Notes under the pieces: model-generated | The model's database searches: none | Told to the model about the DNA's origin: nothing | The model's input: only the letters and a program-made list of their open reading frames with translations | Made by a program: the position numbers and the translations under genes | Part shown: piece by piece, positions 1 through 9,350 of the stretch | Position numbering within the stretch: the first letter of the stretch is position 1 | Layout of the letters: the number at the start of each line of letters is the position of its first letter | Assembly (NCBI GenBank): GCA_046048055.1 | Contig: JBJOGW010000003.1 | Span: 1 to 29,126, forward strand | Length of the DNA stretch: 29,126 nucleotides | Direction of reading: 5' to 3' | Source: SYAC01 sp046048055 | GTDB lineage: Bacteria > Planctomycetota > Phycisphaerae > Phycisphaerales > SM1A02

Positions 1-1963
<1,963 letters not shown>

Positions 1964-2250
1964 ACGTCGACCGGATGCCGTCGGACAGACTCGCGTCTGG
2001 CCGGCGATCTCTGATCGACGCCCACACCGGCCCCTTTTGCTCATTGGACCGGTGACCTGCCACACACGCCTAGACGAACGTGCGGAGCAGGCAGCATCTT
2101 CAAGCTTCTCGATTCGGTGCTTGCCATCGATCGCACACGTGTTGACGCGGGCCCAGCCCGCACACGCGTGCGATTCAACCATCGTCTCTCATGCACTTGT
2201 CACAGAGTGAAAGGCTTTCGCCTTGGCCCGAAACAGCCTTCGCTGTGTCG
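1964..2250 (-). other. 23S precursor leader with hairpins; no 16S, tRNA or 5S gene
   Basis: This 287-nt stretch lies between the rRNA promoter and mature 23S. On the minus strand it begins within a hairpin at the expected RNA 5' end (2225-2254: 7-bp GGCCCGA stem, one mismatch, 5-bp stem, 4-nt loop). Next comes a small AAGGC-GAAA-GCCTT hairpin (2211-2224), then a long stem-loop at 2130-2174 whose arms 2130-2142 and 2162-2174 pair over 13 bp with one wobble. I see no tRNA cloverleaf and no 16S 3' end. The role is probably precursor RNA folding or processing; the partner of any long RNase III stem would lie 3' of 23S, outside the window. Confidence 0.7.
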
Positions 2251-2286
2251 GGCCGAGCATTGTAACGAAGCCCAAAGGGCTGTCAA
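2251..2286 (-). promoter_or_regulatory. Housekeeping-sigma promoter for the 23S rRNA gene
   Basis: On the minus strand a perfect -35 box TTGACA (2281-2286) is followed by a 16-bp spacer and a -10 box TACAAT (2259-2264, one change from TATAAT). After it comes a GC-rich discriminator GCTCGGCC, a composition typical of rRNA promoters under stringent control. The transcript should start near 2252. It is the only promoter in the window with both consensus hexamers, and it sits about 290 bp upstream of mature 23S and 110 bp after the stop codon of the preceding gene. Confidence 0.85.
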
Positions 2287-2344
2287 GGGATGGTTGGGAA
2301 GCCACCGACAAGGCCAGCAGGCTTGGATTCAGGGTCCCGAAACC

Positions 2345-2373
2345 GGGCTCCGTTGCTCCCGCAACCCAAGCCC
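2345..2373 (-). terminator. Possible terminator hairpin after the pilus-like operon
   Basis: On the minus strand a two-part stem (GGGCT/AGCCC outside, GTTGC/GCAAC inside, GGGA loop) lies about 23 nt after the stop codon of the upstream gene and before the rRNA promoter. The position is right for ending the operon, but only a short TTT follows rather than a real U-tract, so this is tentative. Confidence 0.35.
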
Positions 2374-2395
2374 TGAAGGCTCTTTACGCCGCGAT

Positions 2396-4249
2396 TCAGG
2401 ATCCAGACGCAGCCGGAGAGGCGGCCGCCTGAGCCTGGATCTTGCGACGACCCTGATCGCCCTGGTCCACGGCGGGCCATCGCGTCTCGATTCGAGCCTG
2501 ATCCTGGGGAGCCACGATCACGAGCACCGGACGCTCGCGCGATGCTCGCGTCTGCGCCGCGAGGTCCTCGAGCACGGCCACCACGAACCACGGCGTTCCC
2601 GAACCATTTCCGCCCTCCCACCGATGACCAATGAGATCTCCGGGCTCGTCGCTCTCGGTGTGCTCTCGCCACTGGCCTTCCTCGAGGCGGAACAGCTGCA
2701 CGCGGCCTGATCCGAGGCCGGCGCTTCCGGCCTCAGGCGTGCCGCCCAGCACGAAGAACTGGCTGGGGGAACCCGCCGTGACCTCGACCCAGTCCGTCTG
2801 GGCGGTGAGGAGACGCACCCCCCACTCCGTGTCCAGGCGCTTCTGGTCATCGACGAGTTGGCGACTTCGTCCCAGGAAGGGATTCAGGATCGCGAGACGG
2901 CAGCGATAGCGGTAGTGCTCGCCGGGACGAACGGTCCAGTCATGGGTCCACACGCACGCGCTGTCATCCACGTTCAGGCTCAAGCCCGCCACCTGCGGCG
3001 CCTCGTCCGCGGCCGCGGCTCCAGTCTCTCCCTCGACGGGCTTGGGCAACTTGGCCATGAGCGCCGCCTCGGCGCGTTCCAGCGACTTTCTGGCTTCGTC
3101 ACGCTGCCTGGTCAACTTGACCCGCTTGCTGAGCTGCTTCTGGTCATCGCCACCCGTGCCCGGACGCGACGCCCCGCCGCCGCCGGGGCCACCACCGCCG
3201 CCCGGTCCACCGCCACCTGGACCCGCACCGCCGCCGGCGCCGCCTCCAGCCGGCGGCCGCCGATACTCACCGCCGGCCGCATCCAGTTCCTCCTGGACCT
3301 TCTTCAGCTCATCCTGACGGCGACGAACTTCCGCACGCAGGGTCACGATCTCGAGGTCCTCGTCCGAGGCCTCGGGTCCGCCGCAGAGTTCTGGCACGGA
3401 TCCGCCGGCCAGCGGGAAGAACGACGGCTGGAGGATCTCCTGCTGCAGCGTGGGATTGGCACGCATCGCCTCGAAGATCGGTCCCGGCTCCTTCGGATCC
3501 ATCCCCCGCAGCGTCATCCGCCCGGGCAGCGTGGGAACAATGGTGGAGGGGCCCCATCGGCCGTCGGACTGACGCTCCTGCCGCTCGAAGATCACATCCA
3601 CGACGGTGACCGAGCTGTTGCGCCACGCCGGCGGGACCGCCATGCGCGGAGGCGAGGAGGTCGGCTGTTCGCGCTTGAGTTCCTCGCGGATCGCCGCAAG
3701 GTCGATCTTGGCCGCAGGCATGGTGCAGATGACGTTTCGGTCACCCTTGGCCCAACCCTGCCGCGCATCGAGCGCTGCAGCCAGAGCGGTCTCCTTGGCC
3801 AGAGTCTCGGCGCTCAGGGCCCCCTCCCACTGCTGCACGGGAAGCATGCTGAGCGGGCCGAACGATGGCTCGTGGTACCAGACCTGACGACCCGATAGAT
3901 CGGGATTGAAGAGACCGGTCGCCGTGGTGAGCTGGGCCTGAGGCAGCGGCTTGGCGACCTCGGACGGCAACGCGAACATGCTGGACGGATCGCCGGCGGT
4001 GGCATCGACCGGCTCCAGTCCCTCCACGGCGACTTCAGCGGAACGCAGGTTGGCCGCGACCTTGCTGGCCTTCTTGCGGAGTTCCTCGTTCACCTGGTCG
4101 AGCGGGACCTGCTGCGATCCCATCTTGACGGGGGTCTTGCCCACCATCATCAGGTCCATGCCAAGCCACGCGAGCATGCCAAGAGCCACGACCGCAAGGA
4201 TGGCCTTCTCGAAGTGCCGCTCGACGATGTTGGTCTTTCGCATGCTCAT
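2396..4249 (-). CDS. Single-span membrane protein with Gly-rich linker, third gene of the PilM-like operon
   Basis: 617 residues, no family recognised. A short cytoplasmic N-terminus is followed by one membrane segment (about residues 16-36), so most of the protein should face the periplasm. Residues about 300-331 and 366-395 are charged, probably coiled-coil stretches rich in Arg, Glu and Lys, and they flank a Gly/Pro-rich linker (about 332-364). The C-terminal third (about 410-600) looks globular, and the last residues are Ala/Ser/Gln-rich. The start is ATG 4249, with a second ATG two codons on; it follows the upstream stop by 9 bp. Being third after a PilM-like gene with one N-terminal span is what a PilO/PilP- or GspM-like partner would look like, but I see no PilP lipobox. 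Function by position only. The gene ends about 110 bp before the 23S promoter on the same strand. Confidence 0.85.
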   Translation of the reverse strand: MSMRKTNIVERHFEKAILAVVALGMLAWLGMDLMMVGKTPVKMGSQQVPLDQVNEELRKKASKVAANLRSAEVAVEGLEPVDATAGDPSSMFALPSEVAKPLPQAQLTTATGLFNPDLSGRQVWYHEPSFGPLSMLPVQQWEGALSAETLAKETALAAALDARQGWAKGDRNVICTMPAAKIDLAAIREELKREQPTSSPPRMAVPPAWRNSSVTVVDVIFERQERQSDGRWGPSTIVPTLPGRMTLRGMDPKEPGPIFEAMRANPTLQQEILQPSFFPLAGGSVPELCGGPEASDEDLEIVTLRAEVRRRQDELKKVQEELDAAGGEYRRPPAGGGAGGGAGPGGGGPGGGGGPGGGGASRPGTGGDDQKQLSKRVKLTRQRDEARKSLERAEAALMAKLPKPVEGETGAAAADEAPQVAGLSLNVDDSACVWTHDWTVRPGEHYRYRCRLAILNPFLGRSRQLVDDQKRLDTEWGVRLLTAQTDWVEVTAGSPSQFFVLGGTPEAGSAGLGSGRVQLFRLEEGQWREHTESDEPGDLIGHRWEGGNGSGTPWFVVAVLEDLAAQTRASRERPVLVIVAPQDQARIETRWPAVDQGDQGRRKIQAQAAASPAASGS

Positions 4250-4258
4250 GGCGTTGGC

Positions 4259-5695
4259 TCACATGCCCTGATCGGGGGTGCCCTCGGTGCCGGACTCACC
4301 ATCGGTGCCCGCGTCTTCTCGGGGAGCCGGACCCGCGGTGTTCAAGGTGCGTCGCATCGACGAGGGCATCCGCTCGGTGACCCACTCGCGGAACCAGATC
4401 GACTGCAGCGTGAGCGTGACGTCGCTGCAGGGCTGGATTCCGTACACGTATCCCTCGCGGGCCGCCTGATAACTGTCGGCCGGTCGCATGGACACATCGG
4501 TCACGCTCATGAAATTCTGTCGGGCGAGCTGGTCCACGAACGCGGGCAGCGCCGAGGTCTCGATCACAACCCTGAGCGTGGCCGTGCGCACATCGAAGAG
4601 CTGGTTGGAGACCAGTCCCGTGATCGAGGCGGCCGGATCGGCGGACACGGCGGCCTTGGGATCGATCGCCTCACCGGTGGGCCCGGCGTCGCCCTCGCCG
4701 CCCTCACCACCCCCCATGCCCGTGTCGGCCTGCGCGTCCTGCTCGGTCGCGGCAGCCCGGATGGGCTGCACCGCGAGCTGGAGCACCCGCTTCAGTGGTG
4801 CCGTCATCGGACCACGGGACGTCTCGCCGGAGCCCGAGCGGTTCACCGCCTGGATGGCTGCGAGCACGTCCTCGACCAGCCACAGTCGCCACTGGTACTC
4901 GAACAGCGAGGAGAGGACCTGATCCATCGACGGATCAGCCTTGCCCTCGCCCCCCGAGGGGAAGGCTGGCCAGGGAATGGCCCATGGATCCAGGTAGAAG
5001 TCAAGGCTCAGGGCATGCTGGGTGAGCAGCTCCTTGCGGGCGTCGACGAGGTGGTTGTTCAGGTCCTGGATCTCCCGGGGTTCCGTCACCTCGCTGCGGG
5101 CACGCTTGCGGAGCGTGCCCGCGAGATACTCCACCTCGGCCCGCTGGACCTGATCCAGCACCGCGGCCGGTGCAGGCGGCTGGCCAGCACGACTCGACTG
5201 CAGCAGGCGATCACGGGCGGACTCGAGAAGAGGCAACGCGCTCTCGCGGAGCAGGTTCACCTTGCGCGCGTTGGGGTCGACGGGAATGGGGAGGTAGGCG
5301 TCAAGTCCGGCGACCATGGCGTGGCCGCCGCGGTTGCGCTCGAGGGCCTTGGCGTACGCGACCCCGGAGAGTTCACCCAGCGAGCGGTTGTAGGCGGCCA
5401 CCTTGTCGATGATGGCGCGATTGAGTCCCTGAGAGAGGCTCTCCTCGCGGCTGGAGCCGTCGGGCAGCCGCACGGTGACGGAGGCCCTTTCGAGACTGGC
5501 GAGCTTGTCGAACTGCTCGCCCCGTTTCCTGGCCTCTTCCTGCACCGGACGGTGCATGGCATCCAGAAGCAGGAACGCCGTCAGCGGCGATGCCACCACG
5601 ATCAGCCCGCAGAGAAGCGGCAGCCATCGTTGCCGAAGCCAGCCAAGCAACTGGCCGTAGTCGACGTCCTTGAGCGCGTTCAGGTCAAGCTTCAC
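4259..5695 (-). CDS. Single-span membrane protein, PilO-position partner of PilM-like protein
   Basis: 478 residues, no named family recognised. One hydrophobic span (about residues 24-46) follows a short N-terminus with a basic patch, then a long, mainly helical periplasmic part. Around residues 315-350 there is an acidic Gly-rich linker. After it comes a compact domain (about 360-440: strands such as TLRVVIETSAL, then helix and strand) that could be a ferredoxin-like fold of the kind used by PilO, PilN or GspM; that fold is inference. The acidic C-tail is probably disordered. ATG 5695 overlaps the end of the preceding gene by 4 bp (ATGA), so the two are probably translationally coupled, and the next gene starts 9 bp after its stop. 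Context suggests a pilus or secretion inner-membrane platform subunit. Confidence 0.87.
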   Translation of the reverse strand: MKLDLNALKDVDYGQLLGWLRQRWLPLLCGLIVVASPLTAFLLLDAMHRPVQEEARKRGEQFDKLASLERASVTVRLPDGSSREESLSQGLNRAIIDKVAAYNRSLGELSGVAYAKALERNRGGHAMVAGLDAYLPIPVDPNARKVNLLRESALPLLESARDRLLQSSRAGQPPAPAAVLDQVQRAEVEYLAGTLRKRARSEVTEPREIQDLNNHLVDARKELLTQHALSLDFYLDPWAIPWPAFPSGGEGKADPSMDQVLSSLFEYQWRLWLVEDVLAAIQAVNRSGSGETSRGPMTAPLKRVLQLAVQPIRAAATEQDAQADTGMGGGEGGEGDAGPTGEAIDPKAAVSADPAASITGLVSNQLFDVRTATLRVVIETSALPAFVDQLARQNFMSVTDVSMRPADSYQAAREGYVYGIQPCSDVTLTLQSIWFREWVTERMPSSMRRTLNTAGPAPREDAGTDGESGTEGTPDQGM

Positions 5696-7857
5696 TGCGG
5701 GGCTCCCTCGAAGGATCCGCCCTCGGACGCCTCGGCACCGCCTCGAAGCACCACCTTGAAGGTGACCGTGCCGCTGTACACCCGCGCACCGGGCCCGTAG
5801 ACCGGGGGCGGCGAGCCCAGTGGTGCCAGCGCTTCCAGATCACCCGTTGTCTTCTGCACTTCGGCTGCATTCGGCGGACCGGATGGTCCGGTGCCGCTGG
5901 GCTGTTCACCGCCCATTTCAGGCGGCGTGGGATCCTCGCCAGGATTCGGTCCTCCGAGGCTCATGCCGCCCAGCCCGCCCCCGCTTCGAACCGTTCCTCC
6001 TCCGCCGCGACGACGTCCGGGCCGGGAGCCTGCACCCGCTCCCGATGAGGGAGCACCAGCACCCGGGGGTGGCGTACCCGGTCCGCCACGGCCATCGGAG
6101 GCCCCCGGCGGAGGTGCCGGAGGCAGCGATCCACCCGGCGGGGCGTCGGTGGCCGCATCGGAGTCACTGCGTGGCACGGCAATCTCGCGGTAGTCACCCT
6201 CGACGATCCTGATGCTTGCGGGATCGATGGCGTAGGGCACCGTCGGCCTGTCGGCATGATCACGAAGCCACTTCCCCACCGTGCCCTCCAGGAACGTGGC
6301 CGCCTTCTTGTCCATGTTCACGTACTCCACCCCCATCTGCACCGTGATGGAGCGGGCCCCGCCCTCGGCGGCCACCTCGTAGGTGCCTGAGAGGCTCTCG
6401 AGCGAGATGAACCGCCGATCCGCGTTGGGGATGGTCAGGAGTTCCCGTGGATCCGCCGCCAGCTCGAGCGCAGGCTCGCTGCTCAGCACGGCCGCGAACG
6501 CGTCATGCACCAGGTGGGGCCAGACCTCCTGACCCTTGACCGTGAGCTGGACATTGGTGAGCGTGGCGCCAGCGTCGCCCTCACCTTGCGCCGCCTCAAG
6601 GTCCCGCTTGAGCGCCTCACCCTGGGCAATGGCCGTGGTGGCCGCCTGCATGGCATCGCCGCCGGAGCCAGCGGATCGAATGGTGCCCGCATCCAGGAAC
6701 GGTCGCAGGAAGAGGCCGGCCGAGGCCACCACCGCCACGCTGGCGGCCGCGGCGAACCACTTGGTCTTGGCCGACCACATCTTGTCCCGAAGGTTGGCCA
6801 GCGGCGAAACATTCACGTTGATCCGGCCGAGACCGATGCCCTGCAGGGCCAGGCCATAGGCCGTGAGCAGATTGACCGAATTGGCGGCAAAGTCCGCGGC
6901 CTCGCGACCTTCCACGCGGATCCGCTTGAACTCGTCCAGCCGTTCCACCTCCACGCCCAGCTGCTGTCCCAGGAACTTGCGCAGGCCTGGAATGCGGAAG
7001 GTGCTGCCCACGCCGAACACGTGCTCGATGGGATTCTCGCGGTGCGTCATCTGGTAGTTGCCCAGCGATCGCTGCACCTCGGTGACCAGGTCACCGAACA
7101 CGGGGCGCATGGCCTGCATCATCTGGCGGGCGTACTTGCTGGTGGCGCTCTCGCCCTTGAGACGGTCCGCCTTGGAGTAGTGCACCTTGAACGCGTCCAC
7201 CAGCCGCTCGGTGAAGTGCGTGCCCCCCAGCGGGAACGTGCGGATCCAGCAGCGACCGTTCTCGGCCACCACCACGTCGCTGGACTGCGTGCCGATGTCC
7301 AGGGCCACGATCGGCTTGTGCTGCTCGCCCAGATTCATGTCGTGGGAGATGGCGTTGAAGACGGCCAACGGCCCCAGCGTGACCAGTTCCGGACGAATGC
7401 CGAACTCGGCGTAGAGCCGCAGCCGCTCGCCGATCTTGTCCTTGTGAATGGCGAAGATGCCCACCTCGACCTCGGGGCTGTCCTCGCTTGTGAACGTCTG
7501 GTAGTCCCACTCCACCTCCTCGATGGGGAAGGGGATCTGCTGCACCGCCTCGAACTTCACGATGCTGGGCACCTGCTTGGGCGGCACCGGGGGCAACTTG
7601 GCGAACCGGGCCAGGCTGACCGAGCCGGGCACGGACACCACCACCCGCACGTTCTCGATGTTCTTGGCCGTGACGAACTGCTGCAGCGTGAGCCGGGTCA
7701 TCTCCACCGGGTCGATGTCCGGCGTGGTCAGAGGCTTGGCGTGCGGGATGTAGGCGAAATCCTCGACGCTGGCCTCGTCGCCGTCGCGCTCGAGACGGAT
7801 GGCCTTGATGGCGAAGGCACCGATCTCGATGCCCCAGGCGGATTGATTCTTCGGCAT
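5692..7857 (-). CDS. pilM: PilM-like actin-fold protein fused to a membrane/PilN-like C-terminal part
   Basis: 721 residues, about twice the usual length of PilM (roughly 350). Residues 1 to about 345 are a PilM/FtsA-type actin fold: phosphate-1 motif WGIEIGAFAIKAIRL near the start, phosphate-2 motif ALDIGTQSSDVVV, adenosine motif FGVGSTFRIPGL, and the typical KFEAVQQIPFPIEEVEWDYQ segment. PilM binds nucleotide and holds the cytoplasmic N-tail of PilN in type IV pilus assembly. Here the fold continues into a membrane span (from Trp367 to about 390) and a periplasmic part (391-590) resembling PilN in layout, then a long Pro/Gly-rich linker (about 590-680) and a last short beta-rich segment. 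I read this as PilM and PilN functions joined in one chain. It is the first gene of the operon; the next start overlaps its stop by 4 bp. No Shine-Dalgarno is visible before ATG 7857. Confidence 0.9.
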   Translation of the reverse strand: MPKNQSAWGIEIGAFAIKAIRLERDGDEASVEDFAYIPHAKPLTTPDIDPVEMTRLTLQQFVTAKNIENVRVVVSVPGSVSLARFAKLPPVPPKQVPSIVKFEAVQQIPFPIEEVEWDYQTFTSEDSPEVEVGIFAIHKDKIGERLRLYAEFGIRPELVTLGPLAVFNAISHDMNLGEQHKPIVALDIGTQSSDVVVAENGRCWIRTFPLGGTHFTERLVDAFKVHYSKADRLKGESATSKYARQMMQAMRPVFGDLVTEVQRSLGNYQMTHRENPIEHVFGVGSTFRIPGLRKFLGQQLGVEVERLDEFKRIRVEGREAADFAANSVNLLTAYGLALQGIGLGRINVNVSPLANLRDKMWSAKTKWFAAAASVAVVASAGLFLRPFLDAGTIRSAGSGGDAMQAATTAIAQGEALKRDLEAAQGEGDAGATLTNVQLTVKGQEVWPHLVHDAFAAVLSSEPALELAADPRELLTIPNADRRFISLESLSGTYEVAAEGGARSITVQMGVEYVNMDKKAATFLEGTVGKWLRDHADRPTVPYAIDPASIRIVEGDYREIAVPRSDSDAATDAPPGGSLPPAPPPGASDGRGGPGTPPPGAGAPSSGAGAGSRPGRRRGGGGTVRSGGGLGGMSLGGPNPGEDPTPPEMGGEQPSGTGPSGPPNAAEVQKTTGDLEALAPLGSPPPVYGPGARVYSGTVTFKVVLRGGAEASEGGSFEGAPQ

Positions 7858-7926
7858 GCGGGCGTGTGGGTCTGGGCCGTGGGGGCAGGATCAGGTGCGA
7901 GCGAGGGGACGAGCCCGGGGAGCGGG

Positions 7927-7932
7927 AATATA
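7927..7932 (-). promoter_or_regulatory. Possible -10 box for the pilM-like operon
   Basis: TATATT on the minus strand, 69 bp before the pilM start and inside an AT-containing island in otherwise very GC-rich DNA. No convincing -35 lies at the right distance. The 186-bp divergent gap 7858-8043 must hold promoters for both flanking units. Confidence 0.35.
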
Positions 7933-8019
7933 ACCCCGGGCAAGCCCAAGGGAGGGCGTACCCCGACCATTCGTGCCTGGGGTCCGATGCGGTTTCCTGA
8001 TTCGCGTGGGGAGGGCGGA

Positions 8020-8031
8020 TACGGTTACGCT
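8020..8031 (+). promoter_or_regulatory. TAnnnT -10 boxes just before the S1-domain gene
   Basis: Two adjacent boxes, TACGGT (8020-8025) and TACGCT (8026-8031). The second ends 12 nt before ATG 8044. Transcription starting about 7 nt after the box would give an mRNA leader of only a few bases. No -35 is recognisable. This matches the short-leader pattern at 11369, 11705, 23642, 23679 and 26267. Confidence 0.45.
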
Positions 8032-8043
8032 GCCGCCTCGATC

Positions 8044-9312
8044 ATGACGGACCCGAATCCCGCCACCCCTCCGTCCGCGCCCGCGCCCCTCACTGGGCTT
8101 GACGCCTCGTTGGAGCGGGAGATGCAGGCCGCTCTCGGAGGCCTGAGCGATCGCGAACTGCTGGATCTGCCGACCAGCCGAGTGCCCGCCGCGCGGGCGA
8201 AGAGCGAGCGCCAGACCCGCGTGGGCACGGTGGTGCGGGTGCAAGGCGAGGACGTGATGGTGGAGTTCGGGCCCAAGAGCCAGGGCGTGTGCCCACTGCG
8301 TCAGTTCGTCGAGCCGCCCCAGCCGGGAGCACAGGTGGAGTTCGTGGTGGAACGCCTCGACGCCTTCGAGAACCTGCTCATCCTGGCCCTGCCTGGCGCC
8401 ACCACCAAGGCGCCGTGGGAGCACCTGGCCGTGGGCCAGATCGTCGAGGCCCGATGCACCGGCATGAACAAGGGCGGGCTGGACATGGAAGTGTCCCACC
8501 ACCGCGCCTTCATGCCGGCGGGCCAGGTGGACATTCGACCGGTCGAGGACATCAGCATCTTCCTGGGCGAGAAGTTCCCATGCATGATCATCGAGCTCCG
8601 CAAGGAGAAGGGACGCATGGTGCTCAGCCGCAAGGCGGCCCTGGCCCAGGAACGATCGGCCATGCGGGAGAAGACGCTGGCGGAACTGGCTCCGGGCCAG
8701 ATCCGCGACGTGACCATCAGCAGCGTGCAGGCCTTCGGCGCGTTCGCCGATCTGGGCGGCGTGGACGGCCTGATCCACATCAGCGACCTTTCGCACGATC
8801 GCATCAAGGACCCTTCCGAGGTGGTCAAGGTGGGCGACGTGGTGCGCGTGAAGGTGCTGCGCGTGGATGCGGCCCAGAAGCCCCCCAAGATCTCGCTCAG
8901 CCGCAAGGAAGTGATGCAGGATCCCACCGCGGGACGGCTTGAGGCCATCGCCACCGGCGAGACCGTCACCGGACGCGTGACCAAGTTGGCGGCCTTTGGC
9001 GCCTTTGTGGAGGTGGCTCCGGGCGTGGAGGGTCTTGTGCACATCAGCGAGATCAGCCACGACCGGATTCCCAGCGTGGAGCACGCCCTCAAGACGGACC
9101 AGGTGGTCACCGCCAAGGTGCTCAGCGTGGATCCGGGACGCCGTCGGCTGAGCCTCTCGATCAAGGCCACCATGGACCGCCCAGCCTCGCCCGCGGCCAA
9201 GGATCGACACGGCGGTGCGGCCGCGCAGCCGGCCCGCCCCGACGATCCGGCCATGGCGAAGTTGCGAGCCAAGTTCTCCGCGAGCCGACCGCTCAAGGGC
9301 GGCCTGGGCTGA
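8044..9312 (+). CDS. S1-domain RNA-binding protein with four S1 repeats (ribosomal S1-like)
   Basis: 422 residues. Four OB-fold S1 repeats can be read: about 57-117 (diverged), 128-200, 217-292 and 305-375. The last two are the most canonical, with FGAFADLGGVDGLIHISDLS and FGAFVEVAPGVEGLVHISEIS. Proteins of this layout bind mRNA at the ribosome (S1) or act as general RNA-binding factors. The third and fourth repeats are the Tex/S1 general type, so RpsA is likely but not certain. Residues 1-50 and the last 45 (Ala/Pro-rich, then Lys/Arg-rich) look flexible. I chose ATG 8044 because coding similarity starts there and TAnnnT boxes lie directly upstream; the reading frame stays open far upstream, but that part runs antisense through pilM. 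It is divergent from the pilM operon and convergent with the membrane protein at 9351 (38-bp gap, no clear terminator). Confidence 0.93.
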   Translation: MTDPNPATPPSAPAPLTGLDASLEREMQAALGGLSDRELLDLPTSRVPAARAKSERQTRVGTVVRVQGEDVMVEFGPKSQGVCPLRQFVEPPQPGAQVEFVVERLDAFENLLILALPGATTKAPWEHLAVGQIVEARCTGMNKGGLDMEVSHHRAFMPAGQVDIRPVEDISIFLGEKFPCMIIELRKEKGRMVLSRKAALAQERSAMREKTLAELAPGQIRDVTISSVQAFGAFADLGGVDGLIHISDLSHDRIKDPSEVVKVGDVVRVKVLRVDAAQKPPKISLSRKEVMQDPTAGRLEAIATGETVTGRVTKLAAFGAFVEVAPGVEGLVHISEISHDRIPSVEHALKTDQVVTAKVLSVDPGRRRLSLSIKATMDRPASPAAKDRHGGAAAQPARPDDPAMAKLRAKFSASRPLKGGLG

Positions 9313-9350
9313 AGACGGGCGACGGGCTCAGGGACCGTTCCCGGCGCTGA

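Noticed and set aside
1964..2395. Searched for a tRNA, 5S or 16S 3' end in the gap upstream of 23S
   Set aside because: No anti-Shine-Dalgarno tail, cloverleaf arms or CCA-type ends were seen; only promoter, leader hairpins and a weak terminator-like stem.
3160..3260. CCG/GCC-rich repeats considered as a possible repeat array or CRISPR-like structure
   Set aside because: Units are irregular triplets coding for a Gly/Pro linker; there are no constant repeats separated by unique spacers.
6505..8043. Extension of the S1-domain protein by about 510 residues at its N-terminus
   Set aside because: The extra part is antisense to the PilM actin fold and has shadow composition; the natural start at 8044 has TAnnnT boxes just upstream.
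9313..9350. Possible bidirectional terminator between the convergent S1 and membrane protein genes
   Set aside because: Only a weak GGGA/TCCC pairing and no T-run on either strand.
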